Shown: in pieces, positions 53,312 through 62,921 of the stretch
Layout: each line of letters starts with the position of its first letter
How positions within the stretch are numbered: the first letter of the stretch is position 1
NCBI RefSeq assembly: GCF_003710825.1
Contig: NZ_RHHQ01000007.1
Span: forward strand, 186,001-250,000
Source: Brevibacillus fluminis
GTDB lineage: Bacteria > Bacillota > Bacilli > Brevibacillales > Brevibacillaceae
Direction: 5' to 3'
DNA length: 64,000 nucleotides
Translations under genes and position numbers: made by a program
The notes under the pieces: generated by a model
The model's input: only the letters and a program-made list of their open reading frames with translations
Databases searched by the model: none
Told to the model about the DNA's origin: nothing

Positions 53312-53995
53312 GTGAAAACGACGATAAAACAGCAGCTAATTGAAATGGCGGAGCCGGAGTATCAACAATTTTCAGCGGCGCTGCTTCCTACCATCGACAA
53401 CGTGCTGGGCGTGCGGCTGCCCAAGCTGCGTACGATGGCGAAGGCGATTGCGAAAGGGGATTGGCGTTCGTACTTGTCGAGCGCCGAAACAGATACGTTT
53501 GAAGAAATCATGCTGCAAGGGATGGTGATCGGCTATGCCAAAACCGATTGTGAGGAACGGTTGCGGCAGATCGCAACTTTTGTCCCCAAAATCGACAATT
53601 GGTCGGTCTGCGACAGCTTTTGCATCGGGCTTACGTTCACGAATACGAACAAAGCGGCCGTCTGGGAGTTTTTACAGCCGTACCTCGCGTCCCAAAACGA
53701 GTACGAAGTGCGCTTTGGCGTCGTGATGCTGCTTGATTTTTACATCGAAGAAGCATATATTCAGAAGGTCTTCGCATGTTTGGACAACGCCAGTGCCGAC
53801 GGGTATTACGCCAAAATGGCGATCGCCTGGGCCGTGTCAATGTGCTTTGTGAAAATGCCGGAGCAGACGATACCTTATTTACGAAAAAACGCACTCGACG
53901 ATTTTACGTACAACAAGGCACTGCAAAAAATAACCGAATCCAATCGCGTTGATTCGGAAACAAAAAAGGTTATTCGACAAATGAAACGAAAATAG
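53312..53995 (+). CDS. DNA alkylation repair protein (AlkD-like)
   Basis: A 227-residue alpha-helical HEAT-like protein of the AlkC/AlkD glycosylase superfamily (GVRLPKLRTMAKAIAKGDWR, IDNWSVCDSFC, YYAKMAIAWAVSMCF, ITESNRVDSETKKVIRQMKR). AlkD-type enzymes excise 3- and 7-alkylpurines without base flipping. The GTG start follows AAGGGGAAAACAA. Adjacent to the HhH-GPD glycosylase, so the two probably act on the same damage. Confidence 0.85.
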   Translation: MKTTIKQQLIEMAEPEYQQFSAALLPTIDNVLGVRLPKLRTMAKAIAKGDWRSYLSSAETDTFEEIMLQGMVIGYAKTDCEERLRQIATFVPKIDNWSVCDSFCIGLTFTNTNKAAVWEFLQPYLASQNEYEVRFGVVMLLDFYIEEAYIQKVFACLDNASADGYYAKMAIAWAVSMCFVKMPEQTIPYLRKNALDDFTYNKALQKITESNRVDSETKKVIRQMKRK

Positions 53996-54082
53996 TTACA
54001 GGCTGCTTATGCCAAAGGGACGAAAACGGAAAAGAATCGCAGGCAAGGCTTGCTTATGAGTGAAAGAAGAGGAGTGTTTATC

Positions 54083-55213
54083 ATGTTGAGAATCGGATCA
54101 CATGTGTCTTTTTCCGGCAAGGGGCTGCTGAACGCCGCGGAAGAAGCGGTCGCGTACGGCTCGAGCACGTTCATGATCTATACGGGCGCACCGCAAAACA
54201 CGCGCCGCAAACCGATTGAGGACCAATATATCGAAAAAGGCAAAGCGATCATGGATGAGCAAGGAATCGGGGAAATCGTTGTCCATGCGCCATACATCAT
54301 CAATCTGGGCACCTTTAAAGAAGATAATTTCGAATTCGCGGTGCAATTTTTGCAAGAAGAGATCCGGAGGACCGCTTACATCGGAGGCGCGAAAAACATC
54401 GTGCTCCATCCGGGCGCCTATACGGAAATGGACGCGGAATACGGGATTAAGCGGATCGCAGAAGGGCTGAACGAGGTTTTAAACGGTGTCAAAGATAACG
54501 ACGTCAAAATTGCGCTGGAAACAATGGCCGGCAAAGGGACCGAGGTTGGCCGCAGTTTTGAGGAAATCGCCGCGATCATCGACAAGGTAGAAGCGAATAA
54601 CAGACTTTCCGTCTGCATGGATACGTGCCATATTCATGATGCCGGCTACGACGTCGTCAATGATTTCGACGGCGTGCTGGAGCAGTTCGATCGCATTGTC
54701 GGGTTGGACCGGATCGCTGTTGTCCACTTAAATGACAGCAAGAGTCTCATCGGTACAGGGAAAGACCGTCATGCCCCGGTGGGAGCCGGCATGATCGGCT
54801 TTGACGCGATGAACCGGATCGTGCACCACGAAAAAATCCGTCATCTGCCGCTCATCTTGGAAACACCATGGATCGGCAAGAGTAAAGAAAAGCTGTATCC
54901 GATGTACGAGGCGGAGATCGCACTTCTTCGCGGCGATGCCGATGGCCGATTCGGCACGGCATTCATTACCGATGTCGAAAAGCTGGCTGACTTTTTCCGC
55001 AAGCAGGAAGTAGATCGGCGCGATTTTGTTATCAACACGTGGCACCTGCTGAAAACCGATGCAAAGGCGAAAAAAGCAGATGGACGGGAACCGATGGAAC
55101 GTTTGTACGACATGGTTACAGAAGCCAACCTGTTTGAAGGCTTGGCTGAGGAAGAGATCAATTTCCGCCTGATCGGCTGGTTTGCCAATGTGCACGCCGC
55201 AAAGACCGTGTGA
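54083..55213 (+). CDS. nfo: Endonuclease IV (AP endonuclease) with C-terminal extension
   Basis: A 376-residue AP endonuclease. The TIM-barrel zinc ligands are all present: [51 protein letters not shown] and Glu260 in LILETP. It cuts 5' to abasic sites left by the upstream glycosylases. Typical enzymes are about 280-300 residues; here a roughly 90-residue C-terminal extension ([20 protein letters not shown] to the end) follows the barrel. Start ATG at 54083 follows AGAGGAGTGTTTATC. It overlaps the next gene by 32 bases. Confidence 0.9.
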   Translation: MLRIGSHVSFSGKGLLNAAEEAVAYGSSTFMIYTGAPQNTRRKPIEDQYIEKGKAIMDEQGIGEIVVHAPYIINLGTFKEDNFEFAVQFLQEEIRRTAYIGGAKNIVLHPGAYTEMDAEYGIKRIAEGLNEVLNGVKDNDVKIALETMAGKGTEVGRSFEEIAAIIDKVEANNRLSVCMDTCHIHDAGYDVVNDFDGVLEQFDRIVGLDRIAVVHLNDSKSLIGTGKDRHAPVGAGMIGFDAMNRIVHHEKIRHLPLILETPWIGKSKEKLYPMYEAEIALLRGDADGRFGTAFITDVEKLADFFRKQEVDRRDFVINTWHLLKTDAKAKKADGREPMERLYDMVTEANLFEGLAEEEINFRLIGWFANVHAAKTV

Positions 55214-55487
55214 CGGCAGCGACAAAACCTTCACGCTGCTAGGGGCGGACGGGCTACGATATCAAAGCAAAACACCCGGAACACTCGGCGGATATAAGCC
55301 ACGCAAGCTTTATGGGCGTTTGGACTGCCCATCCGCACTGCGTGCAATCGCCCGTGGCGGCTATGTGAGGCATCGTGTATTTTTTGAGGATGAGCGGACA
55401 GCGATTGCGGCAGGGTATCGACCTTGTGCCATCTGCTTGCCTTCCGCCTACAAACAGTGGAAAACGGCAAAAGGTGTGACAGATTAA
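55182..55487 (+). CDS. Ada-like metal-binding domain protein
   Basis: A 101-residue protein resembling the Ada N-terminal zinc-binding (Me-phosphotriester) domain. Conserved elements are [20 protein letters not shown], the [12 protein letters not shown] segment, and [16 protein letters not shown] with a CxxC pair; the earlier Cys in LDCPSA supplies another ligand. The start lies within the end of nfo, so translation is coupled. The repair cluster suggests a role with alkylated DNA, but the activity of such stand-alone proteins is unproven. Confidence 0.72.
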   Translation: MPMCTPQRPCDGSDKTFTLLGADGLRYQSKTPGTLGGYKPRKLYGRLDCPSALRAIARGGYVRHRVFFEDERTAIAAGYRPCAICLPSAYKQWKTAKGVTD

Positions 55488-55646
55488 AGGCGGCTATGGC
55501 GATGGAAACGAAGTGGATGGGTAAATTAACGAAAAAGTGGATGGTTTTCACCCTTTTCTCGCATCCTATAATTAGGATGGTACGTGTCGTTGGTATGTGG
55601 GACGGTAGCTAAGGGTTAGAGAATGCCAATGTCTGGAGGATTGTAT

Positions 55647-55799
55647 ATGGGTAGCGGATTTATTATCGTCATGGTCGTCATGTGTGCCGTCATCGTGTGG
55701 ATCAGCATATGGGTCACCAACAAGGCCTATGCGAGAAAACCCGATGTTGTTGACCCGATCGAGACGAATCAGAATAAATGGGATGACAAAAGAGAGTAA
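55647..55799 (+). CDS. YtzI-like small membrane protein, 50 aa
   Basis: A single N-terminal membrane helix (GSGFIIVMVVMCAVIVWISI) is followed by a polar tail (KAYARKPDVVDPIETN, then NKWDDKRE). This fits the YtzI family of Bacillales. ATG follows GGAGGA. A T-rich hairpin terminates it. Function unknown. Confidence 0.65.
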   Translation: MGSGFIIVMVVMCAVIVWISIWVTNKAYARKPDVVDPIETNQNKWDDKRE

Positions 55800-55808
55800 C
55801 GGCAAAGC

Positions 55809-55856
55809 GCTCCCCCTATTTCCTCGAAAGAGAGTAGGGCGGAGTCTTTTTTTTTT
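55809..55856 (+). terminator. Terminator after the YtzI-like gene
   Basis: CTCCCCCTA and TAGGGCGGAG arms followed by about ten T residues. Confidence 0.75.
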
Positions 55857-55935
55857 ACAAAATGACCCAGTTGGAAGCGATGTCTTCTATTATAATAGGA
55901 TGGAAACAGGTCAATTGTGTAGGGAGGAACTGAGG

Positions 55936-56532
55936 ATGACTCACAAGCTCTTGCAGGCTGCAAAAAATGGTGAGACAAGTGTCGTTAAAGATTTGCTCGA
56001 ACGAGGTGCTGACATCAATGCGCGGGATGCTGCAGGGCGAACGCCTGTCCTACTCGCAGCACATGGGAGCCATATCGAAACTATTCATTTTCTGATCGAG
56101 GCGGGGGCAGATGTGAATCTGCGGGATGATCGCAATGACAATCCGCTGCTGCATGCAGCGGCTGCAGGGAAGCTCGCGATCGTGAAGCTGTTGCTCGATG
56201 CGGGCGCGGACACGCGACTGACCAACCGTTATGGCGGTGTTTCGCTGATCCCTGCCAGTGAACGCGGCCATGTGGAAGTGGTGAAGGAGCTGCTTACCCG
56301 TTCTGATGTGAACGTGAATCACATCAACAACCTTGGCTGGACGGCACTGCTGGAGGCGATCATCTTAAGCGACGGCGGAGAGGACCATCAGAAAATCGTC
56401 GCGTTGCTGATCGAACACGGCGCTGATGTGGAGCTTGCGGACCGGGAAGGTGTTACGCCGCTTTCGCATGCAAGAAGCCGACGGTATCAAGAGATGGAAA
56501 GGATGTTGGTGAATGCAGGCGCAACCCGTTGA
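55936..56532 (+). CDS. Ankyrin-repeat protein
   Basis: A 198-residue protein of about five ankyrin repeats (NGETSVVKDLLERGADINAR, HIETIHFLIEAGADVNLRD, LAIVKLLLDAGADTRLTN, and so on). No signal peptide. Ankyrin domains bind other proteins; the partner is unknown. ATG at 55936 follows GGGAGGAACTGAGG, inside a longer open frame whose start has no ribosome binding site. Confidence 0.88.
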   Translation: MTHKLLQAAKNGETSVVKDLLERGADINARDAAGRTPVLLAAHGSHIETIHFLIEAGADVNLRDDRNDNPLLHAAAAGKLAIVKLLLDAGADTRLTNRYGGVSLIPASERGHVEVVKELLTRSDVNVNHINNLGWTALLEAIILSDGGEDHQKIVALLIEHGADVELADREGVTPLSHARSRRYQEMERMLVNAGATR

Positions 56533-56540
56533 TGTACACG

Positions 56541-56587
56541 AAAAACCCCAGTACCGAACACGCAGTGCGTGCGGGACTGGGGTTTTT
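56541..56587 (+). terminator. Bidirectional terminator after the ankyrin gene
   Basis: AAAAACCCCAGT and ACTGGGGTTTTT are perfect arms around a variable loop. Confidence 0.8.
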
Positions 56588-56599
56588 GTCTGAACGGGC

Positions 56600-57475
56600 C
56601 TACCGAAGGCGATTCGCGGCAACTACACGATGTGTCAAGGAGCGTCGTAGCACAAGCGCTCCCGATGCGATCGAAACGAGGAAGCATCCCAGGGCTAAAA
56701 GAGGCAAGAGTGAGAATTCCAGAATAGAGAAGCCTTGATACGTTTGAGCGGCGATAGCGACGAGGCCAAGCAAGTATGTGATACCAGCTAGGTGGATAGG
56801 ACGGCTTCGTACTTTTTCGGCGAGGTTTGAGCGTTCGGCAAGCAAGGCGACTGCCGGTACTGCCTGTAGCGCATGAAAACCGAGGCCGTGCAGCCAGATG
56901 ATATTTCCGTGAAGACCGACGATCCTGCCATGGTTGAAAGAAATCCAGACCCCGGCCACAAAGGAGATGACCACGGCAACCATCGCATAGCGGATGGCTA
57001 AGACCAATGTGGGGCGGAGCTTTGTGGACCTTTGCCGGAAATATTGTACCGCGAAAAACAAATATCCAACGATCAGCAGCAGGGCGACGAAAGTAAAAAT
57101 GGAGCCGACCATGACGTCAAAGGGAGCGCCTCCCTTTACGAACCGCGGATTGACGCCGCGAAAATTTTGTACGGTTTCAGCAAAGTACGAATAAAGTGCG
57201 AGGATGATATAAGACCAGCGAAAAGCAGCCCTTCTCTTTGGCCCCATCCCGGAGAAGGGGGCGATTGCCGCTGTCGACAGCAAGAAGATGCCCAGAGCGG
57301 CATTGAAGGAGAAAGCATTCAATACGTCACCATTCGGACTGACTGGTCCTCCGTAAAGGATGACCCACCCTGCGCAAATGCAGGAGAGCAAAAAACCAAG
57401 CAGCCCGGTAAGCACCAGCCATTTTTCCCCTTCAAAAAAAGAGGGGGTTGTGTTGCGAGTCGTTTGACTCTTCAT
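56600..57475 (-). CDS. Hypothetical membrane protein, 291 aa
   Basis: About eight membrane helices with short loops, His-rich positions in SFNHGRIVGLHGNIIWLHGLGFHALQ suggesting possible heme or metal contact. Not recognised as a known transporter. ATG follows ATGGGTGGTCGTTT. Leftward, single gene. Confidence 0.65.
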   Translation of the reverse strand: MKSQTTRNTTPSFFEGEKWLVLTGLLGFLLSCICAGWVILYGGPVSPNGDVLNAFSFNAALGIFLLSTAAIAPFSGMGPKRRAAFRWSYIILALYSYFAETVQNFRGVNPRFVKGGAPFDVMVGSIFTFVALLLIVGYLFFAVQYFRQRSTKLRPTLVLAIRYAMVAVVISFVAGVWISFNHGRIVGLHGNIIWLHGLGFHALQAVPAVALLAERSNLAEKVRSRPIHLAGITYLLGLVAIAAQTYQGFSILEFSLLPLLALGCFLVSIASGALVLRRSLTHRVVAANRLR

Positions 57476-57770
57476 AAACGACCACCCATTTCGTTGTGAT
57501 TTGTATCTCTGACTTTACAGGAGGAAGTGGAACATTTTAACAGGCCGAGGAATGATCGGTTGACAGACTCTTGTTGGGGGGCGGCTACGACCTGAGTCCG
57601 AGAGAAGGCCGTTTTGCGTATCCGGACAAAACGCAACCAGCCACCGCCCACCCAAGGTCGCTCTATGATTCGAAAATAGACAAATGGAATGAAAACCATG
57701 CGATAAATTCATTTCATTTATGAAAAGAGTTTCCCTATACTAGTCGTAGGGAGAGGAGACGACAAACAAA

Positions 57771-58142
57771 ATGAATAGAATACTGAAATTGATTGGCCAA
57801 GTGCTTTTCTTCATCGTCATCGCCAAACTGGCGGATGCGGTGGTGGCTTGGCTGCATCTGCCCATTCCGGGCGCCATCCTGGGAATTTGCACGCTGTTTG
57901 CGTTGCTGAAGCTGAAGGTAATCCGGTTGGATTGGATCGAAACGGGCTCCAAATGGCTGCTCTCCGAGATGCTGTTGTTTTTTATCCCGGCGACTGTCGG
58001 CATCGTCAATTACAAAAGCTTGGTGATGACGAGTGGCCTGTGGATTGCGCTTACTATCATTTGCAGCACAATCATCGTGATGCTGTGCTCCGGTTTGATC
58101 GGTCAAATGATCACCCGACGCAAAGAAAGGATGACATCATGA
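57771..58142 (+). CDS. LrgA/CidA-type holin-like protein
   Basis: A 123-residue protein with four membrane helices and the CidA/LrgA signature (LGICTLFALLKLKVI and FFIPATVGIVNY). In Firmicutes such proteins act with LrgB/CidB in murein hydrolase control or pyruvate/metabolite transport. ATG follows GGGAGAGGAGACGACAAACAAA. It overlaps the partner gene (TCATGATG), so they are translated together. No LytS/LytR or CidR regulator lies beside them. Confidence 0.87.
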   Translation: MNRILKLIGQVLFFIVIAKLADAVVAWLHLPIPGAILGICTLFALLKLKVIRLDWIETGSKWLLSEMLLFFIPATVGIVNYKSLVMTSGLWIALTIICSTIIVMLCSGLIGQMITRRKERMTS

Positions 58143-58819
58143 TGAGCGCCTTATTCTGGCTGTTCTGCACGATTGCCGTGTATGTGGCGGCAAAAAGATT
58201 GTACAGGGCATTTCCCAAAATTTATCTCACGCCGCTGCTCGTGACGCCAATCATCATTATCACGGCGATCGAGCTGTCTGGCGTTTCATTTGATACGTAC
58301 AACCAAGGGGCGAAATGGCTGAGCGATATGATCGAGCCCGCCACAATCGCACTAGCCGTCACCTTATACAAACATTTTGACGTGATGAAAAAGAATGCGA
58401 GCGCCATCCTGATCAGCGTCGGCTGCGGGGCGATCGCAGCGATCCTCACCTCGGCGGGCCTTGCTCATCTGTTCGGCTTGACGAATGCGATCATGGACAG
58501 TCTCGCACCGCGTTCGGCCACAACGCCGATCGCGATTTCCATCTCCAAAATCATTGGCGGTGTGCCGACGATCACGGCGGTTGCCACCTTGGTGACTGGA
58601 TTGTTCGGCATGATCATCGGCCCCTTAATCGTCAAATGGTTCCGGATTCACAGCCCGATCGCCCGAGGGGTTTTGTTCGGCACCAGCGCCCACTCGGCCG
58701 GGATCAGCAAGGCGTTGGAGTATGATGGCGTCTCCGGCTCCGTCGCCGGGATCGCGATGATGGTTACCGCCTTCGTCACGCTTTGCGTGGCCCCGTGGCT
58801 GATGACACTGTTCCAATGA
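58139..58819 (+). CDS. LrgB/CidB-type membrane protein
   Basis: A 226-residue protein with about six membrane helices and LrgB motifs (LAPRSATTPIAISISKIIGG, GTSAHSAGISKALEYDG, SGSVAGIAMM). The ATG at 58139 overlaps the stop of the LrgA-type gene; a second ATG follows immediately and either could be used. Partner of the upstream gene in the same membrane complex. Confidence 0.89.
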   Translation: MMSALFWLFCTIAVYVAAKRLYRAFPKIYLTPLLVTPIIIITAIELSGVSFDTYNQGAKWLSDMIEPATIALAVTLYKHFDVMKKNASAILISVGCGAIAAILTSAGLAHLFGLTNAIMDSLAPRSATTPIAISISKIIGGVPTITAVATLVTGLFGMIIGPLIVKWFRIHSPIARGVLFGTSAHSAGISKALEYDGVSGSVAGIAMMVTAFVTLCVAPWLMTLFQ

Positions 58820-58861
58820 CGGGCTGACTGCATGGATCGACAACAGCTTACAACCGAAATT

Positions 58862-58907
58862 AGCATGTTGACTCCCCGAAAGCGGGTGAGGCAGCATGCT
58901 TTTTTTG
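58862..58907 (+). terminator. Terminator after the lrgAB-like operon
   Basis: AGCATG...GACTCCCC pairs with GGGTGAGG...CATGCT, followed by seven T residues. Confidence 0.75.
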
Positions 58908-59040
58908 TTATAAGTACAACCGCAACTCCGCCAAAAAGCATGGCGTAGCCAGGTTTTCTAACTATTGACGCCTGATTCTGCCCAAAAAGGGTTAAAATCG
59001 TTAAGTTTTCGTGATGTTTTCACACAATTCCGTCGATCGC

Positions 59041-59209
59041 AATTAGTTGCAACCTACCAATTTTCATCCTTCTCCTTCGCAAATTAGTTGCAACCTCTCA
59101 CTTTCCCCCCACACATTTCCAGCGGAAAACTGATCCGATTTCCTACTCGGTCTCTGCAACCTTTTCGATGCAGGAAAAAAGTCCGTATAGGTTGCAGACT
59201 TTTTTCCTG
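59041..59209 (+). promoter_or_regulatory. Repeat-rich region upstream of the polysaccharide operon
   Basis: In the 650-bp gap before 59476, AATTAGTTGCAACCT occurs at 59041-59055 and again at 59082-59096, 41 bp apart. A related TCTGCAACCTT lies near 59153 and the reverse motif AGGTTGCAGA near 59189. CAGGAAAAAAGTC (59171-59183) and GACTTTTTTCCTG (59197-59209) form perfect inverted arms around it. No gene was supported in the gap. The repeats look like regulator sites and/or a leader structure; no known motif was recognised. Confidence 0.5.
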
Positions 59210-59475
59210 AAAAGTTTGGCAATTTTATCCTTTTGTCAAAAAACATTAATTTTTGATGAATATCGATCATGGTTCATTATGGGGACATGGGTCTATGGGA
59301 ACAAGCTGATTCCGGATTATATAATGGCAACAAAGCTGGCTGCATTTTACAAAAGCTGACAAATGGTGCGTGGAATGCGTTTCCCCCATCATTTCACGAT
59401 ATAGAAATGCATGAGGAAGCCGGGTTTGCGCAACGGATTCACGAGGCGCGAACGAAATAGGAGGTCGAATGAGTT

Positions 59476-61698
59476 TTGGCACGGAATAAGAGGCGGCTTC
59501 GCTGGATGGGCTTGCTCGCCGTAGTCGTGGCAAGCGCAGGTTTTCTTACCTGGTACTGGCAGCCGCCGCCAGTTGAAAGCATGCAGACTACCGATGGCGT
59601 CAAGCTGAAGTTTCGCACACAGGGAGATCAAATCGAAATCTATCAAAACCAAAAATGGCAGCCTTTCTTTGCGAAAGGTATGAACCTCGGCGCGTCGCTG
59701 CCGGGGCATTACCCAGGTGAGCTGCCGATGACAAAAGAGGACTATATGCGGTGGTTTTCCATGATGGATGAGATGGGGGTCAATGTGATTCGCATCTACA
59801 CGATCCATTCGCCGGTCTTCTATGAAGCATTGGTTGATTTCAATCGAAAGAAACAGGGTGAACCTTTGTATTTCATGCAAGGGATCTGGAGCCCGGAGGA
59901 AAAGCTCGCTGAGAAAAAAGATGCGTATCTGCCGGAGATTCGCCAGGAGTTTCATCAAGAGATCGCGGATGCGGTCGGCGCGGTGTACGGCAAAATCACG
60001 ATCCCGGAAAAACCGGGGAAGGCGAGCGGGACCTATCGCGCCAATGCGGGACCGTACCTGCTCGGATGGCATACCGGAACGGAATGGGACCCGCTGATGG
60101 TGCAAAAGACGAATAAGCTACACCAAAAAGATGCACTTCCGCCAGGCACTCATTTCCAAGGGACGAAACAAGCGACACCTTTTGAAAAGTGGTTAGCCGA
60201 GATGGTGGACGATGTGGCTACGCAAGAGAGCAAGTATAACTGGCAGCATCCGATGACCTTCACCAACTGGGTGACGACCGATCCGTTGTCCCACCCTGGT
60301 GAGCCGATTTTGCAGGAGGATTTGGTTAGCGTTGATCCGACGCACATTCAGGCAACGAATTGGCAGGCGGGTTACTTTGCTTCCTACCACGTCTATCCGT
60401 ACTATCCGGATTTTTTCCGGTATGACAAGACGCTGCAGACGGTGAAAAGCAAGAATGGCCAAATCGATACGTACAAAGCGTATTTGCAAAAGCTGAAGGC
60501 ATATCACAAAAACATGCCGGTCATGGTCACCGAGTTTGGGGTGCCGGCTTCCTGGGGAACGGCGCATTTGGGCAATTTGGGTCGCGACCAAGGCGGGCAT
60601 TCCGAAAAAGAACAGGGTCAAATCGACGCCGACCTGCTCAAAGAGATTCATGAGGAAGGGTATGCGGGCGCCATCCTGTTTGTGTGGCAGGACGAATGGT
60701 TCAAAAAAACGTGGAACACGATGAAATATGAGCTGCCGGAGGACCGACGGGCGTTCTGGATCAATGTGCTGACCAATGAATCGCTGTTCGGTGTGCTCGG
60801 GATGTATCCGGGCAAAGAAGATGAGCTGGCGATTGACGGTGATGCGAGTGATTGGGACAAGCTCAAGCCGGAAGAAAAGCAACGGCTCGATATCCAGATG
60901 CCAGGTGTGAAAGAAATGTGGATGACCCATGACGAAGGGTACGTCTACATCATGACGAAGCTAGACCATGCGTTTAACCCTGCAGCCGAGACCCTATATC
61001 TGGGGGTCGACACGTTGCCGGGCGGAAATCGCCATGCTGCTGAATTGGGCGGGCACACGCTTGACGAGGGATTGGACACATTGATCGAGTTGGGCAACGA
61101 CAAGGAGAGCGGCGTACGCATTGCCTCTAATTACGATTTCTTCACCCGACTCTATGGGAAACGATACCGTATGGTGCAGGTGCCGCTGCAAGAGCAGCAA
61201 GATAATTCGGGCATCTTCAATCCGTGGAAGCTGGCGGTCGGCCTAGAAATGGAGCCGCCGGACAGCAAGACATATCATCCGTTGGAAGCGGTGAACGCCG
61301 GGCAGTTAGTGAGAGGCACATCCAATCCGAACGATCCAGCTTACAATTCGCTTACCGCATGGCAAGCGAAAGGGGACACGGTGGAAATGCGCATACCGTG
61401 GATGTTGCTCGGATTCACGGACCCAAGCTCTCTGCAGGTGATGAGTTACCAGGATGCGGGGAAAGCATTCCGCAGCGAAACGACCAAAGGCATCCGCTTG
61501 CTGCCATGGATCGTTGAGCGAAAAAGCAAAAGTGTGATCGGGCTGGGGCCGGATACGGCGGTGGTCCCGGTATCCAAACTGCCGCGCTATACATGGCAGC
61601 CATGGGAGCAAGTCAACTATGTCGAGCGGAAAAAGCAAAGCTTTGGGATCATGCAAAAAGCTTTGGGCGAGATAAGCCCGACGCAGACAAAAAAATAG
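59476..61698 (+). CDS. Membrane-anchored glycosidase-like protein (clan GH-A fold)
   Basis: A 740-residue protein with an uncleaved N-terminal membrane anchor (WMGLLAVVVASAGFLTWYW). Residues about 40-440 form a beta/alpha-barrel of clan GH-A type (FAKGMNLGASLPGHYPGELP, GVNVIRIYTIHSP, and Glu353 in MVTEFGVP at the usual nucleophile position). The C-terminal half (AIDGDASDWDKL onward) looks like a CBM9-type carbohydrate-binding domain. It faces the outside. The TTG start is 11 bases after AGGAGG. First gene of an operon with a HEAT protein and a glycosyltransferase, suggesting a role in trimming or exporting the polysaccharide. Confidence 0.75.
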   Translation: MARNKRRLRWMGLLAVVVASAGFLTWYWQPPPVESMQTTDGVKLKFRTQGDQIEIYQNQKWQPFFAKGMNLGASLPGHYPGELPMTKEDYMRWFSMMDEMGVNVIRIYTIHSPVFYEALVDFNRKKQGEPLYFMQGIWSPEEKLAEKKDAYLPEIRQEFHQEIADAVGAVYGKITIPEKPGKASGTYRANAGPYLLGWHTGTEWDPLMVQKTNKLHQKDALPPGTHFQGTKQATPFEKWLAEMVDDVATQESKYNWQHPMTFTNWVTTDPLSHPGEPILQEDLVSVDPTHIQATNWQAGYFASYHVYPYYPDFFRYDKTLQTVKSKNGQIDTYKAYLQKLKAYHKNMPVMVTEFGVPASWGTAHLGNLGRDQGGHSEKEQGQIDADLLKEIHEEGYAGAILFVWQDEWFKKTWNTMKYELPEDRRAFWINVLTNESLFGVLGMYPGKEDELAIDGDASDWDKLKPEEKQRLDIQMPGVKEMWMTHDEGYVYIMTKLDHAFNPAAETLYLGVDTLPGGNRHAAELGGHTLDEGLDTLIELGNDKESGVRIASNYDFFTRLYGKRYRMVQVPLQEQQDNSGIFNPWKLAVGLEMEPPDSKTYHPLEAVNAGQLVRGTSNPNDPAYNSLTAWQAKGDTVEMRIPWMLLGFTDPSSLQVMSYQDAGKAFRSETTKGIRLLPWIVERKSKSVIGLGPDTAVVPVSKLPRYTWQPWEQVNYVERKKQSFGIMQKALGEISPTQTKK

Positions 61699-61729
61699 AA
61701 ACCATGTGTGGATAGGAGAGGAGATTTTC

Positions 61730-62905
61730 GTGGAGACACATTTGGCGACAGCAATTACCTTCATCTATGCGCTCACGGGAATAACGGTTATTGGGTTGAT
61801 TGTGCTGTTTGCGATCAAGCTGCGGCATGTTGCAGAAGAAAAGCGGACGGCGCGCTGCATGGAGACCCATCAAGATTACTTCCAGTACGTACAGGCTTAC
61901 ATCGAGGAGGAAGAGCGGCTGCAGTTGCCGCCCGGCACGGTTACGCTTGCCGAGCGGCGGATTATCCAGAAGAAGCTCTTTGAATTGATTGAGCGCTTCA
62001 ATGGCGCGCATCGCGAAAAGCTGATCATGCTGTGCCAGGACTTGGGACTGGTGGAGTACGATTTGCAAAGGCTGCGCAGCTGGCGCAAATGGACGCGCAT
62101 CGATGCGGCTTACAATCTCGGCACCATGCGGTCGCCACTGGCCGTACCCGAGCTGCTTGGGCTGCTTAGACGGAGCAGCTACGATCCGAGCATCTTCATT
62201 ATCGCCCGGGCAATTGCCAAATGCGCGGAGGACGAGGGCACGCTGCGTGAATTAGTGAAGCTGATGAGCATCTATCAAAAAAGCTTTCATCAGCTCATCG
62301 TGGATATTTTGAGCGAATCGCAGGTCGATTTCATCCCACTGTTGATCTCGTTATTGAAAGAACAGGACCAAGAATTGGTCAAAATCGCGCTGGTCGGTCT
62401 TTCCTTCCACGCAGAACTAGGCATGGAAGGGCCGCTCGCCAACTTGAGCCGCTCGACGGACAAGGAAGTAAGAATCAAAGCGATCAAACTACTCTGCCGA
62501 GACAGCCGCTTCCTGACAAAAGAGCGTATCAACCGTTTCATGAGTCACGCTGATTGGGAAGTTCGGGCGATTTGCGCGAAAGCGATCGGCGACTTGGGTC
62601 TGCAAGGCTACATTCCATTGCTGAAAAAAGCGGTAGGGGATTCCAACTGGTGGGTCTGCCGCAATAGCGCGCATAGTTTGGCCCAGCTTCATGTCGATGG
62701 TTTTGTGGCGCTGTGCGAAATTTTGCAGGAAAACAACGAGTCAGGCAAGCTGGAAATGGCGTACCACGTCATTCAGGAAGAGCTTGAAAAAGGCGAATCG
62801 ATGCAGTCCGATCTGGACGTGCAGCTCGATTACAATCACAAACTGCATGTGTATCAAAAGCTGAATAAGCAAAAGACAGCTGCGATGCACGCGCTGGAAA
62901 TGTAG
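61730..62905 (+). CDS. Membrane-anchored HEAT-repeat protein
   Basis: A 391-residue protein with one N-terminal membrane helix (FIYALTGITVIGLIVLFAI), a cytosolic coiled helical region and about six HEAT-like repeats (AAYNLGTMRSPLAVPELLGL, ICAKAIGDLGLQGYIPLLKK, RNSAHSLAQLHVDGFVALCE). Such repeats are docking scaffolds. The GTG start at 61730 follows GGAGAGGAGATTTTC. It sits between the glycosidase-like and glycosyltransferase genes, 31 and 16 bp away, and probably regulates or assembles the synthase. Confidence 0.78.
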   Translation: METHLATAITFIYALTGITVIGLIVLFAIKLRHVAEEKRTARCMETHQDYFQYVQAYIEEEERLQLPPGTVTLAERRIIQKKLFELIERFNGAHREKLIMLCQDLGLVEYDLQRLRSWRKWTRIDAAYNLGTMRSPLAVPELLGLLRRSSYDPSIFIIARAIAKCAEDEGTLRELVKLMSIYQKSFHQLIVDILSESQVDFIPLLISLLKEQDQELVKIALVGLSFHAELGMEGPLANLSRSTDKEVRIKAIKLLCRDSRFLTKERINRFMSHADWEVRAICAKAIGDLGLQGYIPLLKKAVGDSNWWVCRNSAHSLAQLHVDGFVALCEILQENNESGKLEMAYHVIQEELEKGESMQSDLDVQLDYNHKLHVYQKLNKQKTAAMHALEM

Positions 62906-62921
62906 CAGGAAGGAGGAAGAC

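Noticed and set aside
55684..55935. Longer start for the ankyrin protein
   Set aside because: It overlaps the YtzI-like gene and its terminator; GGGAGGAACTGAGG supports the ATG at 55936.
57848..58138. N-terminal extension of the LrgB-type protein
   Set aside because: It is read inside the LrgA gene in another frame; the ATG overlapping the LrgA stop gives a normal LrgB length.
59269..59460. 63-codon ORF before the glycosidase-like gene
   Set aside because: No ribosome binding site, no recognisable domain, and it lies in a repeat-rich regulatory stretch.
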